Below are positions 42,335 to 52,526 of a stretch of 64,000 nt of DNA, piece by piece (the stretch's first letter is position 1; each line of letters opens with the position of its first letter). Origin of the DNA: Streptomyces monashensis (GTDB lineage: Bacteria; Actinomycetota; Actinomycetes; Streptomycetales; Streptomycetaceae); assembly GCF_001866665.1 (NCBI RefSeq), contig NZ_MLYO01000009.1:124001-188000 (forward strand), read 5' to 3'. The translations under genes and the position numbers were made by a program. The notes beneath the pieces were generated by a model, which worked only from the letters and a program-made list of their open reading frames with translations, searched no databases and was not told where the DNA came from.

Positions 42335-44317
42335 TCAGCCGAGCCGGGCTGCGACGTCGGTCCCTTGCCGTACGAAGACGGGGATGCGTTCCAGTGGGGC
42401 CTGTGCGTCGAGCGTCGTTCCGCCCTCCACGACGTCTCCGGTGACCGGGTCGAGCCAGCGGGCGCCGGACGGCAGATACACCCGGCGGGCCCGGGCGCCC
42501 GCCTCATAGACGGGTGCCACCAGCACGTCGGGGCCGAGCAGGAACTGGTCGTCCACCTCCCAGGCGTGCTCGTCCTCGGGGAAGTCGAAGAACAGCGGGC
42601 GCATCGGCGGGGCGCCGGTGCGGTGGGCGTCCTCGGACAGCCGCCGCAGGTACGGGCGCAGGCGCTCGCGCAGCAACAGGTGGTCGCGGAGGATGCCGTA
42701 CGCCTCCTCCCCGTACGACCAGACCTCGTTCGGCCCGCCGGTCATGTCCGTGGAGAAGGTGGGGTGGTTGGGCTTCCTGTCCCCGTGCAGCCGCATAACG
42801 GGGCTGAAGGTGCCGTACTGGAACCACCGGATCAGCAGTTCGCGGTACGCGGGGTCGTCCGGGTTGCCGCCGAAGAAGCCGCCGATGTCGGTGTTCCACC
42901 AGGGGATGCCGCTCATCGCGACGTTCAGCCCGGCCCTGATCTGGCGCGCGAGGGAGTCGAAGGTGGTGGGGATGTCGCCGGACCACAGCAGGGCCCCGTA
43001 CCGCTGGCTGCCCGCCCACGCGGAGCGGATCAGCGACAGCGGCCGGTCCTCGCCCGCCGTGCGCAGGCCGTCGGCGACCGCGCGGGCGTGCAGCAGAGGG
43101 TAGAGGTTCGCGGCCGCGGCGGCCGGCCCGGCGGCGTAGACGGCACGGTCGGAGTGATCGCGCGGCAGGTCGGGCTCGCAGGCGTCCAGCCAGAAGCACG
43201 CCACGCCCAGCGAACGGTAGTTGTCGTTCAGCCGCTGCCACAGCGCGGCGCGTGCTCCGGGGTGGGTGGCGTCGTAGTACGCCATCGGGCGTATCAGCGC
43301 GTCTCCGCCGTACCGGGACGGCCACGGGAAGGTGAGCAGGCCGCCGTCGGTGTCCCGTACGAGGTGTCCGGCGAAGCGCAGTTCGTCGTACGTGTCACTG
43401 CCGGGCTCGACGGTGGGCCACACCGAGACGGCGAGTTTCACCCCGAGGTCCGTCAGCTCGTCGACCATGGCCGCGGGGTCGGGCCACTCGCTCTCCTCGA
43501 ATCGCCAGTCGCCCATCCTGGACCAGTGGAAGAAGTCGCAGACGATGACGGACAGCGGTAGTCCCCGCTGCTTGTACTCCCGTGCCACCGCCAGGAGTTC
43601 GTCCTGGGTGCGGTAGCGCAGCTTCGACTGCCAGAATCCGGACGCCCACTCGGGCAGGAGGGGCGGGCGTCCGGTGGCCCGGGTGTAGGAGTCCAGGATC
43701 TGGGCCGGGGTGTCGCCGACGGTGATCCAGTAGTCGACGCGCCCGCCGGCGTCGGCGGTCCACCGGGTGGTGTCGGCACCCAGTTCGACACGGCCCGTGG
43801 CGGGGTTGTTCCACAGCAGTCCGTAGCCGCGCGAGGAGTGCAGAAAGGGGACGGCCGCCACGGTGTTGGCCTGGACGAGGTCGATCACACAGCCCTTCTG
43901 GTCCAGGCGCCCGTGCAGATGCTGCCCCAGGCCGTGCAGCCGTTCACCGTCGTAGGCCTCGAAGGACTGTTCTGTCCGGCCGCCCGCCGTGTGGACGCGA
44001 GAGCAGGTGTGATGCGCGTACGGGCTCCTCTCGGCGAGGAGTTCGCGGCCCGAGACGGCGTGGCGGAACCTCAGCCGGCCGTCCGCCGAGGCCTCGACAG
44101 CGACGAGGCCGTTGACCAGGCGGGCACAGCCGTCGTCCGATACCGACAGTTCGGCGTGCGGGCAGGGCGCGGGGTTCTCCAGCGCACCGGGGGCGGCGGG
44201 GTCGATGGTCCCGGACGAGGCCCGCACCCGGACGGCGTCCGGTCCCCAGGGCTCGATGCGGAGGATCTCTGCGGCGGTGTGCCGCTCCAGGCCGCCCGCG
44301 ACAATGCTGTAGGACAA
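42335..44317 (-). CDS. GH31 glycoside hydrolase (alpha-xylosidase/alpha-glucosidase type)
   Basis: A 660-residue cytoplasmic enzyme without signal peptide. The catalytic nucleophile is Asp378 in CFWLDACEP and the acid/base is Asp449 in LLWSGDI. The first about 210 residues are the beta-sandwich N domain, the barrel follows, and the C-terminal sandwich starts at about 590. WLD-x-x-EP rather than KTDFGE places it in a different GH31 subgroup from the second GH31 gene here. The start is TTG with AGGGGA upstream. It should remove alpha-linked xylose or glucose from imported oligosaccharides. Confidence 0.88.
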   Translation of the reverse strand: MSYSIVAGGLERHTAAEILRIEPWGPDAVRVRASSGTIDPAAPGALENPAPCPHAELSVSDDGCARLVNGLVAVEASADGRLRFRHAVSGRELLAERSPYAHHTCSRVHTAGGRTEQSFEAYDGERLHGLGQHLHGRLDQKGCVIDLVQANTVAAVPFLHSSRGYGLLWNNPATGRVELGADTTRWTADAGGRVDYWITVGDTPAQILDSYTRATGRPPLLPEWASGFWQSKLRYRTQDELLAVAREYKQRGLPLSVIVCDFFHWSRMGDWRFEESEWPDPAAMVDELTDLGVKLAVSVWPTVEPGSDTYDELRFAGHLVRDTDGGLLTFPWPSRYGGDALIRPMAYYDATHPGARAALWQRLNDNYRSLGVACFWLDACEPDLPRDHSDRAVYAAGPAAAAANLYPLLHARAVADGLRTAGEDRPLSLIRSAWAGSQRYGALLWSGDIPTTFDSLARQIRAGLNVAMSGIPWWNTDIGGFFGGNPDDPAYRELLIRWFQYGTFSPVMRLHGDRKPNHPTFSTDMTGGPNEVWSYGEEAYGILRDHLLLRERLRPYLRRLSEDAHRTGAPPMRPLFFDFPEDEHAWEVDDQFLLGPDVLVAPVYEAGARARRVYLPSGARWLDPVTGDVVEGGTTLDAQAPLERIPVFVRQGTDVAARLG

Positions 44318-44425
44318 GGTGTTTCCCCTGTTCTTCTCAAGTGGCGGGTGAGTACGGCCGGTCGCCGATCACCGACGCCGTCCGCGTTCTTCACAGCAGG
44401 AGCAACGACCCGGATCCACGGCTGT

Positions 44426-45415
44426 CTATCCCAGCGCCCGGAGCCGGGCGACGGAGTCGGCGAGCATTCGGCGGCAGAATGCGAGGTGGTCCTCCCCGTA
44501 GCCGCGCGGGGCGCACTCCACGACCAGCAGAAGGGCCAGGTAGAGCTGGTAAAGCGCCACTCGGTGCCGGAGGGCGGGGCTGAAGTCGAGGTTGCCGCCT
44601 GCTGCGGTGTAACCGGTGGCGAGGTCGCTGTCCGGGCCGGTGTCGCCGCCGAAGGCCAGGGAGACCAGCTCGGCGGCCGGGTCGCCCCAGAAGGCCCGCT
44701 CGTGGTCGATGAGCCCGGTGATCCCGGCCTGCCCTGCGTCACCCGGCCGGATGAAGATGTTGCCCGGCCAGAGGTCGAAGTGAACCAACCGGGGCTCCGT
44801 GACCTCGTCCAGGGCGTACCCGCCTTCGGACACCAGCGTGCGGATGTCCGATGACGATACGGCCGACGGCGAGCGCCGGCGGTCGGCGTCGTCGAGCAGG
44901 GCCTCGACCATGGCGCTGAAGGCCGTGCGCCAGGCTGCGGCGGACAGACCGGACTCAGCGGCCGGGTAGCCGAAGAGGCCGTCAGTCGGGGCCAGGGTGT
45001 GCAGTCGGGCGGTGATCGCGCCCAGTTCCCGGCGGAGCAGAGCCCACGCGTCGGCGGAGAGCTGCTCGCCCGCCTTGTCCCACGGAGTTCCCTCCAGGAG
45101 CGACAGGACGATGAACTCCTCGTCCGCGTGGAGCAGTTCGGGCACCGGAACTGTGCCTTCCGGCAGGGCTGCGAGCCGCCGGTAGACCATCGTCTCCGTC
45201 CCGAGGATGCCCCGTTCGTACCGCAGTACCGGTGCGTCGGCCGGTGGCGCGAGCTTGACGACGGCGGGCCGGCCGTCATCCAGCAGCACGCGGTAGGCGC
45301 TGTTGAACCAGCCGTCGGTCAGCTCGTGCTCCAGACGGCACCCCAGGCCGATGGAGCCGCGCAGCAGGGCGTCGAGCGCGGCGGGCGTGAGATGACGTTT
45401 GGTGCGGCTCTGCAC
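44426..45415 (-). CDS. APH-family phosphotransferase (kinase-like)
   Basis: A 329-residue aminoglycoside-phosphotransferase-superfamily kinase. The N-lobe has VVKLAP with the ATP Lys; the catalytic loop is LVHFDLWPGNIF (Asp and Asn), and the metal Asp is in LIDHERAFWGDP. Start GTG 45415 is chosen because GGAGG is five bases upstream; GTG 45421 would lie on the ribosome site. It is embedded between two GH31 genes in a sugar-utilisation locus, so a sugar or sugar-derivative kinase is more likely than antibiotic resistance. Confidence 0.8.
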   Translation of the reverse strand: MQSRTKRHLTPAALDALLRGSIGLGCRLEHELTDGWFNSAYRVLLDDGRPAVVKLAPPADAPVLRYERGILGTETMVYRRLAALPEGTVPVPELLHADEEFIVLSLLEGTPWDKAGEQLSADAWALLRRELGAITARLHTLAPTDGLFGYPAAESGLSAAAWRTAFSAMVEALLDDADRRRSPSAVSSSDIRTLVSEGGYALDEVTEPRLVHFDLWPGNIFIRPGDAGQAGITGLIDHERAFWGDPAAELVSLAFGGDTGPDSDLATGYTAAGGNLDFSPALRHRVALYQLYLALLLVVECAPRGYGEDHLAFCRRMLADSVARLRALG

Positions 45416-45447
45416 GGACACCTCCGGTGCCGGGATGGGAGGGGGCG

Positions 45448-45484
45448 GGGCCCTCGCACGCCCTTGCGGGGGCGCGGGGCCTCG
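45448..45484 (-). terminator. Possible GC-rich hairpin between GH31 and kinase genes
   Basis: Imperfect GC-rich inverted repeat (GGCCCTCGCACGCCC with CGGGGGCGCGGGGCC) between the YicI-type gene end and the kinase start. It may end the upstream operon. Confidence 0.4.
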
Positions 45485-45502
45485 GGCGTCCTGGGACCGG
45501 CC

Positions 45503-47785
45503 TCAGCCCGGGTAGGGCAGTTCGGCCTCCGCGGTGCGGGGCGGGCTGACGTGCAGGACGCCGTCCGGGCCGCCGATGCGCAGCTGCCAGGGGTGCGGGC
45601 TGTCGGTGGTCACCCGCAGCAGGCCGCCCTCGCGGCGCAGGTGGAAGACGGCGGTCCGGCCGGGGCCGTCGGTGTTCGGGATCACCACGGTGCGCTCGGC
45701 GCCGTCGGTGAAGGCGTGCACCCGCAGTTCCACACCCTCGGCCCAGGCGGAGACCGGGTGCTGGTCGTCGGCGGCGAGGGGGATGACGGAGTCGGGGCGG
45801 GCGAGCAGCGGCAGGGTGTGGAAGCCGTGCCGTTCGCGTACCCAGCGCGGGCCGGTGACCTGGTCGCCGGTCAGGAAGTTCGTCCAGGTGCCCTCGGGGA
45901 CGTAGTACTCGACCGTGCCGTCGTCGGTGAAGACCGGGGCGACGAGCAGGTCGTCGCCGAGCAGGTACTGCCGGTCGAGCGCGGCGGCGGCGGGGTCGTC
46001 GGGGAACTCCAGCACCATGGCGCGCATCACCGGCACGCCGGTGGCGTGCGCCTGCTGGGCGGCGTACTGGAGGTAGGGCGCGAGGCGGTGCTTGAGGAGG
46101 GTGAACTCGCGGGTGACCTCGACGGCCTCCTCACCGTAGTCCCACGGCACGCGGTAGGACCTGCTGCCGTGCAGGCGGCTGTGTGAGGAGAGCAGGCCGA
46201 ACTGCGTCCAGCGCTTGAAAACGGTGGGGGTAGGGGTGCCCTCGAAGCCGCCGATGTCGTGGCTCCAGAAGCCGAAGCCGGACAGGCCCAGGGACAGGCC
46301 CCCGCGCAGCGACTCCGCCATGGCGCTGAAGTGCGATGCGCAGTCGCCGCCCCAGTGCACCGGGTACTGCTGGCCGCCCGCGGTGGCGGACCGGGCGAAG
46401 AGCAGAGCCTCGCCCTCACCGCGCTCCTCGCGCAGCAGCTCGAAGACGGCCTGGTTGTAGAGGTGGGTGTAGTAGTTGTGCATCAGCTCCGGGTCGGAGC
46501 GGTCGTGCCAGACGACGTCTGTGGGGATGCGCTCGCCGAAGTCGGTCTTGAAGCAGTCCACACCGACGTCCAGCAGGGTGCGCAGCTTGCCGGTGTACCA
46601 GTCGCGGGCGGCGGGGTCGGTGAAGTCCACCAGGGCCATTCCGGGCTGCCACAGGTCCCACTGCCAGACGCTGCCGTCCGGGCGGCGCACCAGGTAGCCC
46701 TCGCGCATGCCCTCGGCGAACAACGCGGACTTCTGGGCGATGTAGGGGTTGATCCAGGCGGAGATGCGCAGACCCTGCCGCTTGAGTCGGGCCAGCATGC
46801 CCGCCGGGTCGGGGAAGGTGTCGGAGTCCCAGTCGAAGTCGCACCACTGGTACTCGCGCATCCAGAAGCAGTCGAGGTGGAAGACGCTCAGCGGGATGCC
46901 GCGTTCGGCCATGCCGCCGACGAAGCGGTTGACCGTGGCCTCGTCGTAGTCGGTGGTGAACGAGGTGGTCAGCCACAGGCCCAGGGCCCAGGCGGGGGGC
47001 AGTGCGGGGCGGCCGGTGAGCGCGGTGTAGCGGGCCAGGATCTGCTTCGGGGTCGGGCCGTGGATGACGAAGTACTCCAGCGACTGGTCCTCGACGCTGA
47101 ACTGCACCTGCCCGACCGACTCCGATCCGACCTCGTAGCTGACCTTGCCGGGGTGGTTGACGAAGACTCCGTAACCCCGGTTGGTCAGGTGGAACGGGAC
47201 GTTCTTGTAGGCCTGTTCGCTGCTGGTGCCGCCGTCGGCCTGCCAGATGTCCACCGTCTGCCCGTTGCGGACGAACGGTGTGAACCGCTCCCCGAGCCCG
47301 TACACCGACTCGCCGACACCCAGCGAGAGCTGGCCCAGCATGTGGTGGCGGCCTTCGGCGTCGGTGACGAAGCCCGTGCCGCGCTCGCCCACGGAGGTCA
47401 ACACCCGTCCCTGGGCGGTGAACTCCAGCCGCCACGGCTGGGAGGTGTCCACCCGCAGCGTGAGGTCACCGGAGCTGAGCTGCACCATCTCGCCCTCGCG
47501 GTGCACCTTGCCGACCCCCTGCTCCGCACCCGGAAGGTCGAACTGCGGCCCTCGGCGGACCGAGCCGGCGTGGTGCGTGGTGCGCACCCCGATCACGCCC
47601 TCGGCCGGCGACCAGCACTCGACGGTCAGCAGCGGGCTGTTGAGCGTGTCACCGCGGCCGCGCACGTGCTTGACCGGCGCCCAGAGGGTCATCCGGTCCT
47701 CGCTGGTGCGGACATCGGCGACCTCGGTGGAGTAGCGCGCAGTGACGCCCGGGCGCATCAGCCAGTAGCCGTCGGTGAACTTCAT
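45503..47785 (-). CDS. yicI: GH31 alpha-xylosidase (YicI-like)
   Basis: A 760-residue cytoplasmic enzyme, the usual YicI length. The nucleophile Asp415 lies in CFKTDFGE and the acid/base Asp481 in HWGGDCAS, almost the same numbering as E. coli YicI (416/482). It should release alpha-1,6-xylose from xyloglucan oligosaccharides (isoprimeverose type). ATG 47785 overlaps the GH1 stop by ATGA and has GGAGGA upstream. The longer open frame upstream is a shadow of the GH1 gene. Confidence 0.92.
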   Translation of the reverse strand: MKFTDGYWLMRPGVTARYSTEVADVRTSEDRMTLWAPVKHVRGRGDTLNSPLLTVECWSPAEGVIGVRTTHHAGSVRRGPQFDLPGAEQGVGKVHREGEMVQLSSGDLTLRVDTSQPWRLEFTAQGRVLTSVGERGTGFVTDAEGRHHMLGQLSLGVGESVYGLGERFTPFVRNGQTVDIWQADGGTSSEQAYKNVPFHLTNRGYGVFVNHPGKVSYEVGSESVGQVQFSVEDQSLEYFVIHGPTPKQILARYTALTGRPALPPAWALGLWLTTSFTTDYDEATVNRFVGGMAERGIPLSVFHLDCFWMREYQWCDFDWDSDTFPDPAGMLARLKRQGLRISAWINPYIAQKSALFAEGMREGYLVRRPDGSVWQWDLWQPGMALVDFTDPAARDWYTGKLRTLLDVGVDCFKTDFGERIPTDVVWHDRSDPELMHNYYTHLYNQAVFELLREERGEGEALLFARSATAGGQQYPVHWGGDCASHFSAMAESLRGGLSLGLSGFGFWSHDIGGFEGTPTPTVFKRWTQFGLLSSHSRLHGSRSYRVPWDYGEEAVEVTREFTLLKHRLAPYLQYAAQQAHATGVPVMRAMVLEFPDDPAAAALDRQYLLGDDLLVAPVFTDDGTVEYYVPEGTWTNFLTGDQVTGPRWVRERHGFHTLPLLARPDSVIPLAADDQHPVSAWAEGVELRVHAFTDGAERTVVIPNTDGPGRTAVFHLRREGGLLRVTTDSPHPWQLRIGGPDGVLHVSPPRTAEAELPYPG

Positions 47786-49182
47786 CGGGCAGGTTCCTCC
47801 GTCCGCGCACGGTGCGCGGTGATCAGGCCCCGGTACCAGTGGTAGCTGTCCTTGGGGATGCGGGTCAGGGTGTCGTAGTCGACGCGGACCAGGCCGAAGC
47901 GCTGCTCGTAGCCGCGGGCCCACTCGAAGTTGTCCAGCAGGGACCAGACGTAGTAGCCGCGCACGTCGACGCCGGCCGCGATGGCGTCGACGACGGCGGC
48001 GAGGTGACCGGCCAGGTAGTCGATCCGTTCCTCGTCGTGCACCCGGCCGTCGGGGGCGACGGTGTCGGCCTCCGCCGAGCCGTTCTCCGTGATCCAGACC
48101 GGCGGGAGCTGCGGGTAGCGGGAGTGGAGTCCGCGGAGGAGTCCGGTGAGCGCGGACGGGACGACGGGCCAGCCCATGGTGGTGAGTCGGGTGCCGTACG
48201 GGTTCGGCTCGGCGACGCCGATGTCCATGGCGGTGCGCGGTTCGGGGTCGTCCTCGCGGTGCGGGACGGCCTCGACGGTGATCGGCCGGTAGAAGTTGAT
48301 GCCGACGAAGTCCATTGGTGCGCCGATCAGTTGCAGGTCCCCCGGTCGGCGCCAGGGGCCGTCGGCCAGACCCTCCCAGGTCTCGGCCTCGTGCTCGGGG
48401 TAGCGCCCGGCGAACAGCGGCTCCGTCCAGACCTCGTTGTGAAGCACCTCGGCCCGGCGCAGGGCGGCGAGGTCCTCGCTCCGGTCGGAGGCGGCGTGCA
48501 GCCGGTCGAGGTTGAGCGTGATGCCGACCTCACGGGCGCCGGCGGCGCGCAGCTCCCGCACGGCCAGGCCGTGGGCGACCAGCAGGTGGTGCGCGGCCGC
48601 CAGGGCCCCGCGGCCCTCCCGCGCGCCGGGCGCGTGCCGGCCCTCGGCGTAGCCGACGAAGGCGGAGCAGAACGGCTCGTTGAGGGTGATCCAGCGCTCC
48701 ACCCGGTCGCCGTAGCGCTCGGCGGCGAGGGCCGCATAGTCCGCGAACGCCTCGGCGGTCTCCCGGACGCGCCAGCCACCGCGCTCTTCCAGGGCCTGGG
48801 GCAGGTCCCAGTGGTAGAGGGTGACGGCGGGCGCGATTCCGGCGGCGAGCAGTTCGTCGATCAGCCGGTCGTAGAAGTCCAGGCCCTTCGGGTTGACCGC
48901 TCCGGTACCGTCGGGCAGCAGGCGCGGCCAGGAGATCGAGAAGCGGTAGCCTTCGACGCCGAGTTCGCGGAGCAGGGCGACGTCCTCGGGGTAGCGGTGG
49001 TAGTGGTCGCAGGCGGTGTCGCCGGTGGCGCCGCCGAGGGTACGGCCCGGGGTGTGGCTGTAGGTGTCCCAGATGGACGGGCCGCGGCCGTCCTCGTCGT
49101 GGGCGCCCTCGATCTGGTACGCGGCGGTGGCGGCGCCGAACCGGAAGCCGGGTGGCAGTTCCGGGAAGGCCGACCTGCTCAT
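47782..49182 (-). CDS. GH1 beta-glucosidase
   Basis: A 466-residue cytoplasmic beta-glycosidase. Acid/base Glu169 is in TLNEP and nucleophile Glu366 in ITENG. The N-terminal signature FRFGAATAAYQIEGA is intact. ATG 49182 has GTGAGG upstream. It should hydrolyse cellobiose-like or xyloglucan-derived beta-glucosides after import. It is co-transcribed with CE7 and YicI-type genes. Confidence 0.93.
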   Translation of the reverse strand: MSRSAFPELPPGFRFGAATAAYQIEGAHDEDGRGPSIWDTYSHTPGRTLGGATGDTACDHYHRYPEDVALLRELGVEGYRFSISWPRLLPDGTGAVNPKGLDFYDRLIDELLAAGIAPAVTLYHWDLPQALEERGGWRVRETAEAFADYAALAAERYGDRVERWITLNEPFCSAFVGYAEGRHAPGAREGRGALAAAHHLLVAHGLAVRELRAAGAREVGITLNLDRLHAASDRSEDLAALRRAEVLHNEVWTEPLFAGRYPEHEAETWEGLADGPWRRPGDLQLIGAPMDFVGINFYRPITVEAVPHREDDPEPRTAMDIGVAEPNPYGTRLTTMGWPVVPSALTGLLRGLHSRYPQLPPVWITENGSAEADTVAPDGRVHDEERIDYLAGHLAAVVDAIAAGVDVRGYYVWSLLDNFEWARGYEQRFGLVRVDYDTLTRIPKDSYHWYRGLITAHRARTEEPAR

Positions 49183-49220
49183 GCGGCGCACCTCACTGTT
49201 CTCTCGGTGATCGGGAACGG

Positions 49221-50204
49221 TCACAGCTCCGGTGCCAGCCCGCGGTCGTGCAGCCAGGACAGCTGGACGGGCGGGTTGGAGCCGCAGCCGCCGGCGTGGT
49301 CGGCGAAGGGCCAGACGGTCATGGTGCGGTCCTCGCCCGCGTAGTGGTTGAACGCGGCGTAGACCGTCCGGGGCGGGCAGACCGGGTCCATCAGACCGAC
49401 GCTGAACAGCGCCGGGGCGGTGGCCCGCTGGGCGAAGTGGACGCCGTCGAAGTAGTCGAGGGTGGCGAAGGTCGCCTGCAAGCGGTGTCGGCTGTGCCAG
49501 CGCAGGTACTTGACGAGTTCCTGGTACGGGCCGTCCAGGGATGTCTGCGCGCCCTGACGGTAGTGGCACAGGAACGGGACGTCCGGCATCACCGCAGCCA
49601 CGCGGTCCCCGGTGAGCCCGGCGACGGCGAGGGCCAGTCCGCCGCCCTGGCTGCCGCCCGTCACCACGATCCGGTTGGCGTCGAGGCCGGGCAGCTCTGC
49701 GACGGCGTCCACGGCGCGCACGCAGTCGGTGATCAGGCGCCGGTAGTAGTAGTTCTCGGGCGAGTCGATGCCGCGGGTCATGAATCCCTCGGCCCACTGC
49801 GTGCCGTCGCCCAGGGTTCGGTCCGGGGTGTCGTGGCCCTGGCCGCGGCTGTCGACGACGAGCTGGGCGTAGCCCGCCGCCGACCAGAACAGGTGCTCGG
49901 TGGGCAGGCCCCTGCCGCCGGTGTATCCGGCGTAGGTGACGACGACCGGCAACGGGCCTTCGGCGCCACGCGGGCGCAGCAGCCACGCGGCCACCGGTTC
50001 GCCGTTCCAGCCGGTGAAGCGCACGTCGTCCACCTCGATGGTGCGCAGCCGGTGCCGGTCGGTGACCGGTTCCGTCTTGGTGGCCCCGGCCCGTGCCCGG
50101 GCGTCGTCGAGGGTGTGCTGCCAGAACGCGTCGAAGGCGGGCGGGGCGGCTGACTCAGGGCGGTAGCGGACGAGTTCGTCACGTCCGAAGTCGGTGAACG
50201 GCAT
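49221..50204 (-). CDS. CE7 acetyl-xylan esterase / cephalosporin-C deacetylase family
   Basis: A 327-residue alpha/beta hydrolase without signal peptide, hence cytoplasmic. The catalytic triad is Ser185 (GGSQGG), Asp273 (LMDPVCPP) and His303 (ADHAGG). VDSRGQGHD is the conserved CE7 RGQ motif. It deacetylates imported xylo- or other acetylated oligosaccharides. ATG 50204 has GGAGGA eight bases upstream. It lies 38 bases from the GH1 start and probably in the same operon. Confidence 0.9.
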   Translation of the reverse strand: MPFTDFGRDELVRYRPESAAPPAFDAFWQHTLDDARARAGATKTEPVTDRHRLRTIEVDDVRFTGWNGEPVAAWLLRPRGAEGPLPVVVTYAGYTGGRGLPTEHLFWSAAGYAQLVVDSRGQGHDTPDRTLGDGTQWAEGFMTRGIDSPENYYYRRLITDCVRAVDAVAELPGLDANRIVVTGGSQGGGLALAVAGLTGDRVAAVMPDVPFLCHYRQGAQTSLDGPYQELVKYLRWHSRHRLQATFATLDYFDGVHFAQRATAPALFSVGLMDPVCPPRTVYAAFNHYAGEDRTMTVWPFADHAGGCGSNPPVQLSWLHDRGLAPEL

Positions 50205-50274
50205 GGGGTGTTCCTCCGGGTGGAGCGAGTTGGAGGTGACGGACGAGAGGATGACGTGCGACACGGGGGAGCTC

Positions 50275-50385
50275 CTGGGTGTGGCGGGGCGGTGCGGCTG
50301 GGGCGGGTTCGTCGCTGTCGCCCGTGGTGGGCGAGGTGCGTCGGGTGCCGTCGTACACCGGCCAGCCGATGACGCGGGAGTCGAG
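50275..50385 (-). pseudogene. Fragment related to the 91-residue protein at 40104-40379
   Basis: The minus strand encodes SSLDSRVIGWPVYDGTRRTS followed by PTTGDSDEP. This closely matches SALDSDVVGWSRYDGTGRTR and PTTGDSDEP of the intact small protein. There is no start, and the frame degenerates after about 35 residues. It sits between the esterase and the sugar-transporter genes. Confidence 0.65.
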
Positions 50386-50476
50386 CGAGGACGGGCGAGA
50401 CGCCCGCGGCCTTGACCACCTCGGCCGGTGTCACCATGCCGGTGGTGCCCTCCCTCGTACTGTCGCTGACGTGACG

Positions 50477-51430
50477 TCAGCCCTTGATGGCGCCGGTGAG
50501 CACACCGGTCTTGAAGTGCTTCTGCATGAACGGGTAGACGAGCAGGATGGGGACCAGCGTCAGCACCACCACCGCCATCTGCAGGGACAACGGTGCGCTC
50601 TGCTGGTGCAGCGACCCGAACCCGGAGTTGGTGGTGCCGGGGATGGACTGGCCGTAGCTGACGTACTGGAGCAGCACGTACTGCAGCGGCCACTTGGCGC
50701 TCTCGGTCGGCATGTAGAGCATGACGTTGAAGAAGGAGTTCCAGTAGCCGACCGCGTAGAACAGGGCGACCACCGCGGTGACCGCGCGCGAGGTGGGCAG
50801 TACCACCGACCACAGGATGCGCCACTGGCTGCACCCGTCCATGCGGGCCGCGTCGATGAGGTCGGCCGCCGTGCCGGAGTAGAAGGCGCGCAGCACCAGG
50901 ATGTTGAAGACGGAGACCGCGCCGGGCAGGACCAGCGCCCAGTACTGGCCGTAGCCGCCGAGGCCGGTGACGACCAGGTAGGTGGGGATCAGTCCGCCGC
51001 TGACGAACATGGTGACGATCAGGAGCATGAGGATGGTGCGGTGTCCGAACGAGCGCGAGCGGGAGAGGCCGTAGGCGCAGAGCACCGAGACGACCATCGA
51101 CAGGAGGGTGCCGGCCGCGGTGATCACCAGGCTCACCAGCAAGGCCCTGGTGACCGGGCCGTCCCCGAGCACCGCACGGTAGGCGTCCAGGGTGAGGCCG
51201 TCGGGGACCAGCACCAGGCCACCCGCGCGGTTGATCGCCCCGCTGGTGGAGAAGCTGGTCAGCACCACGATCCAGAGCGGCACCAGTACGACGGCGAGGA
51301 CCAGGAGCAGCACGCCGCCCTTGAGGGTCTGTCCGGCGGCGCCGGGCTGCTCGTCCCACGCAGGGCGGCCCTTGTTGCGGTCGGGCCGAAGCGCGGGCCG
51401 GTTCAGAGTGTGCGTCAGCGTCTGGCTCAT
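50477..51430 (-). CDS. Carbohydrate ABC transporter permease (MalG/LplC type)
   Basis: A 317-residue inner-membrane permease with six helices and the EAA loop DLIDAARMDGCSQWRILWSV. It is one half of a sugar importer of the large-oligosaccharide (LplBC/YtcP) kind. ATG 51430 overlaps the stop of the other permease gene. No ATPase gene is present; in Streptomyces a shared MsiK-like ATPase usually serves such importers. Confidence 0.92.
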   Translation of the reverse strand: MSQTLTHTLNRPALRPDRNKGRPAWDEQPGAAGQTLKGGVLLLVLAVVLVPLWIVVLTSFSTSGAINRAGGLVLVPDGLTLDAYRAVLGDGPVTRALLVSLVITAAGTLLSMVVSVLCAYGLSRSRSFGHRTILMLLIVTMFVSGGLIPTYLVVTGLGGYGQYWALVLPGAVSVFNILVLRAFYSGTAADLIDAARMDGCSQWRILWSVVLPTSRAVTAVVALFYAVGYWNSFFNVMLYMPTESAKWPLQYVLLQYVSYGQSIPGTTNSGFGSLHQQSAPLSLQMAVVVLTLVPILLVYPFMQKHFKTGVLTGAIKG

Positions 51431-52473
51431 TTCCGGTACAACCCGTCCTCACCGAAGGCGTGCGCGACCCTGTTGGCGCCCCAGATCAGCAGCAGCGAGA
51501 TCACACTCTTGAACAGCCCGGCGGCGGCACCGTAGCTGTAGTTGTTGGTGGTGATGCCGTAGTAGAAGGAGAAGGTGTCCAGCACGTCCGCCGTGTCGTG
51601 GCCGACGGCGTCGCGCTGGATCAGGAACTGCTCGAAGCCGACGGTGAGCGCGTTGCCCAGCCGCAGCACCAGCATCAGCACGATGACGCCGCGCATGCCG
51701 GGCAGGGTGATGTGCCACATCCGGCGCCACCGGCCGGCGCCGTCGACCGCGGCGGCCTCGTAGAGGTTCTGGTCGATCGCGGCCAGCGCCGCGAGGAACA
51801 CGATGATGCCCCAGCCGGCCTCCTTCCACACCGCCTGCGAGGTGACCAGCAGTGCGAAGGTGTGCGGGTCGGTCATCACGTCCCAGGTCCCCAGGTTGTG
51901 CTGGGCGAGGAAGTGGTTGAGCACCCCGGCGCCCCCGAGCATCTGCTGGAAGATCGTGATGGCCAGCACCCAGGAGAAGAAGTGCGGCAGGTAGACGACC
52001 GACTGGATGAAGTTCCGCAGCCGCTCGCTCGTCACCGAGTTGAGCACCAGGGCCAGCGCGATCGGGATCGGGAAGAACAGCACCAGTTGCACGAAGCTCA
52101 GCCAGAGGGTGTTGCGCAGCGCCCCCCAGAACAGCGGGTCGTTGAACAGCGCACGGAACTGGTCGAGCCCGGCCCAGTCGCTGTGGAGCACGCCGACCAG
52201 CGGGTCGTAGTACTCGAACGCGGTGATCAGGCCGAACAGCGGCGCGTAGTTGAAGACCAGCAGCAGCGCGACAGCCGGCAGGGTCATCAGGATCAACGAC
52301 CTGTCCCGGCGCAGGCGCAGCCGCCAGGTGAGTCCGCCCTCCTCAGCCCGCCCGGGCCGCTTCCTCGACCGGGCGCGGCCGTCGGCGTCCGGCTCCGCGT
52401 CGGCCGCCGGTTCGGTGCCGCCGGAGCTGCCTGCGCCGACCTTCTTCGTCTTGGTGGTGAACGTGCCGGCCAC
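51427..52473 (-). CDS. Carbohydrate ABC transporter permease (MalF/LplB type)
   Basis: A 348-residue permease. A charged cytoplasmic N-terminus of about 55 residues precedes six helices. The EAA loop is NLYEAAAVDGAGRWRRMWHI. GTG 52473 has GAGGAGGA upstream. The long open frame continuing upstream is a shadow of the binding-protein gene. It pairs with the downstream permease to form the channel. Confidence 0.9.
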   Translation of the reverse strand: MAGTFTTKTKKVGAGSSGGTEPAADAEPDADGRARSRKRPGRAEEGGLTWRLRLRRDRSLILMTLPAVALLLVFNYAPLFGLITAFEYYDPLVGVLHSDWAGLDQFRALFNDPLFWGALRNTLWLSFVQLVLFFPIPIALALVLNSVTSERLRNFIQSVVYLPHFFSWVLAITIFQQMLGGAGVLNHFLAQHNLGTWDVMTDPHTFALLVTSQAVWKEAGWGIIVFLAALAAIDQNLYEAAAVDGAGRWRRMWHITLPGMRGVIVLMLVLRLGNALTVGFEQFLIQRDAVGHDTADVLDTFSFYYGITTNNYSYGAAAGLFKSVISLLLIWGANRVAHAFGEDGLYRK

Positions 52474-52526
52474 CGTTCCTCCTCGCTCCGCGGCGAGCCG
52501 AGCGGCCCGCTGCCTGACGTCGTCTG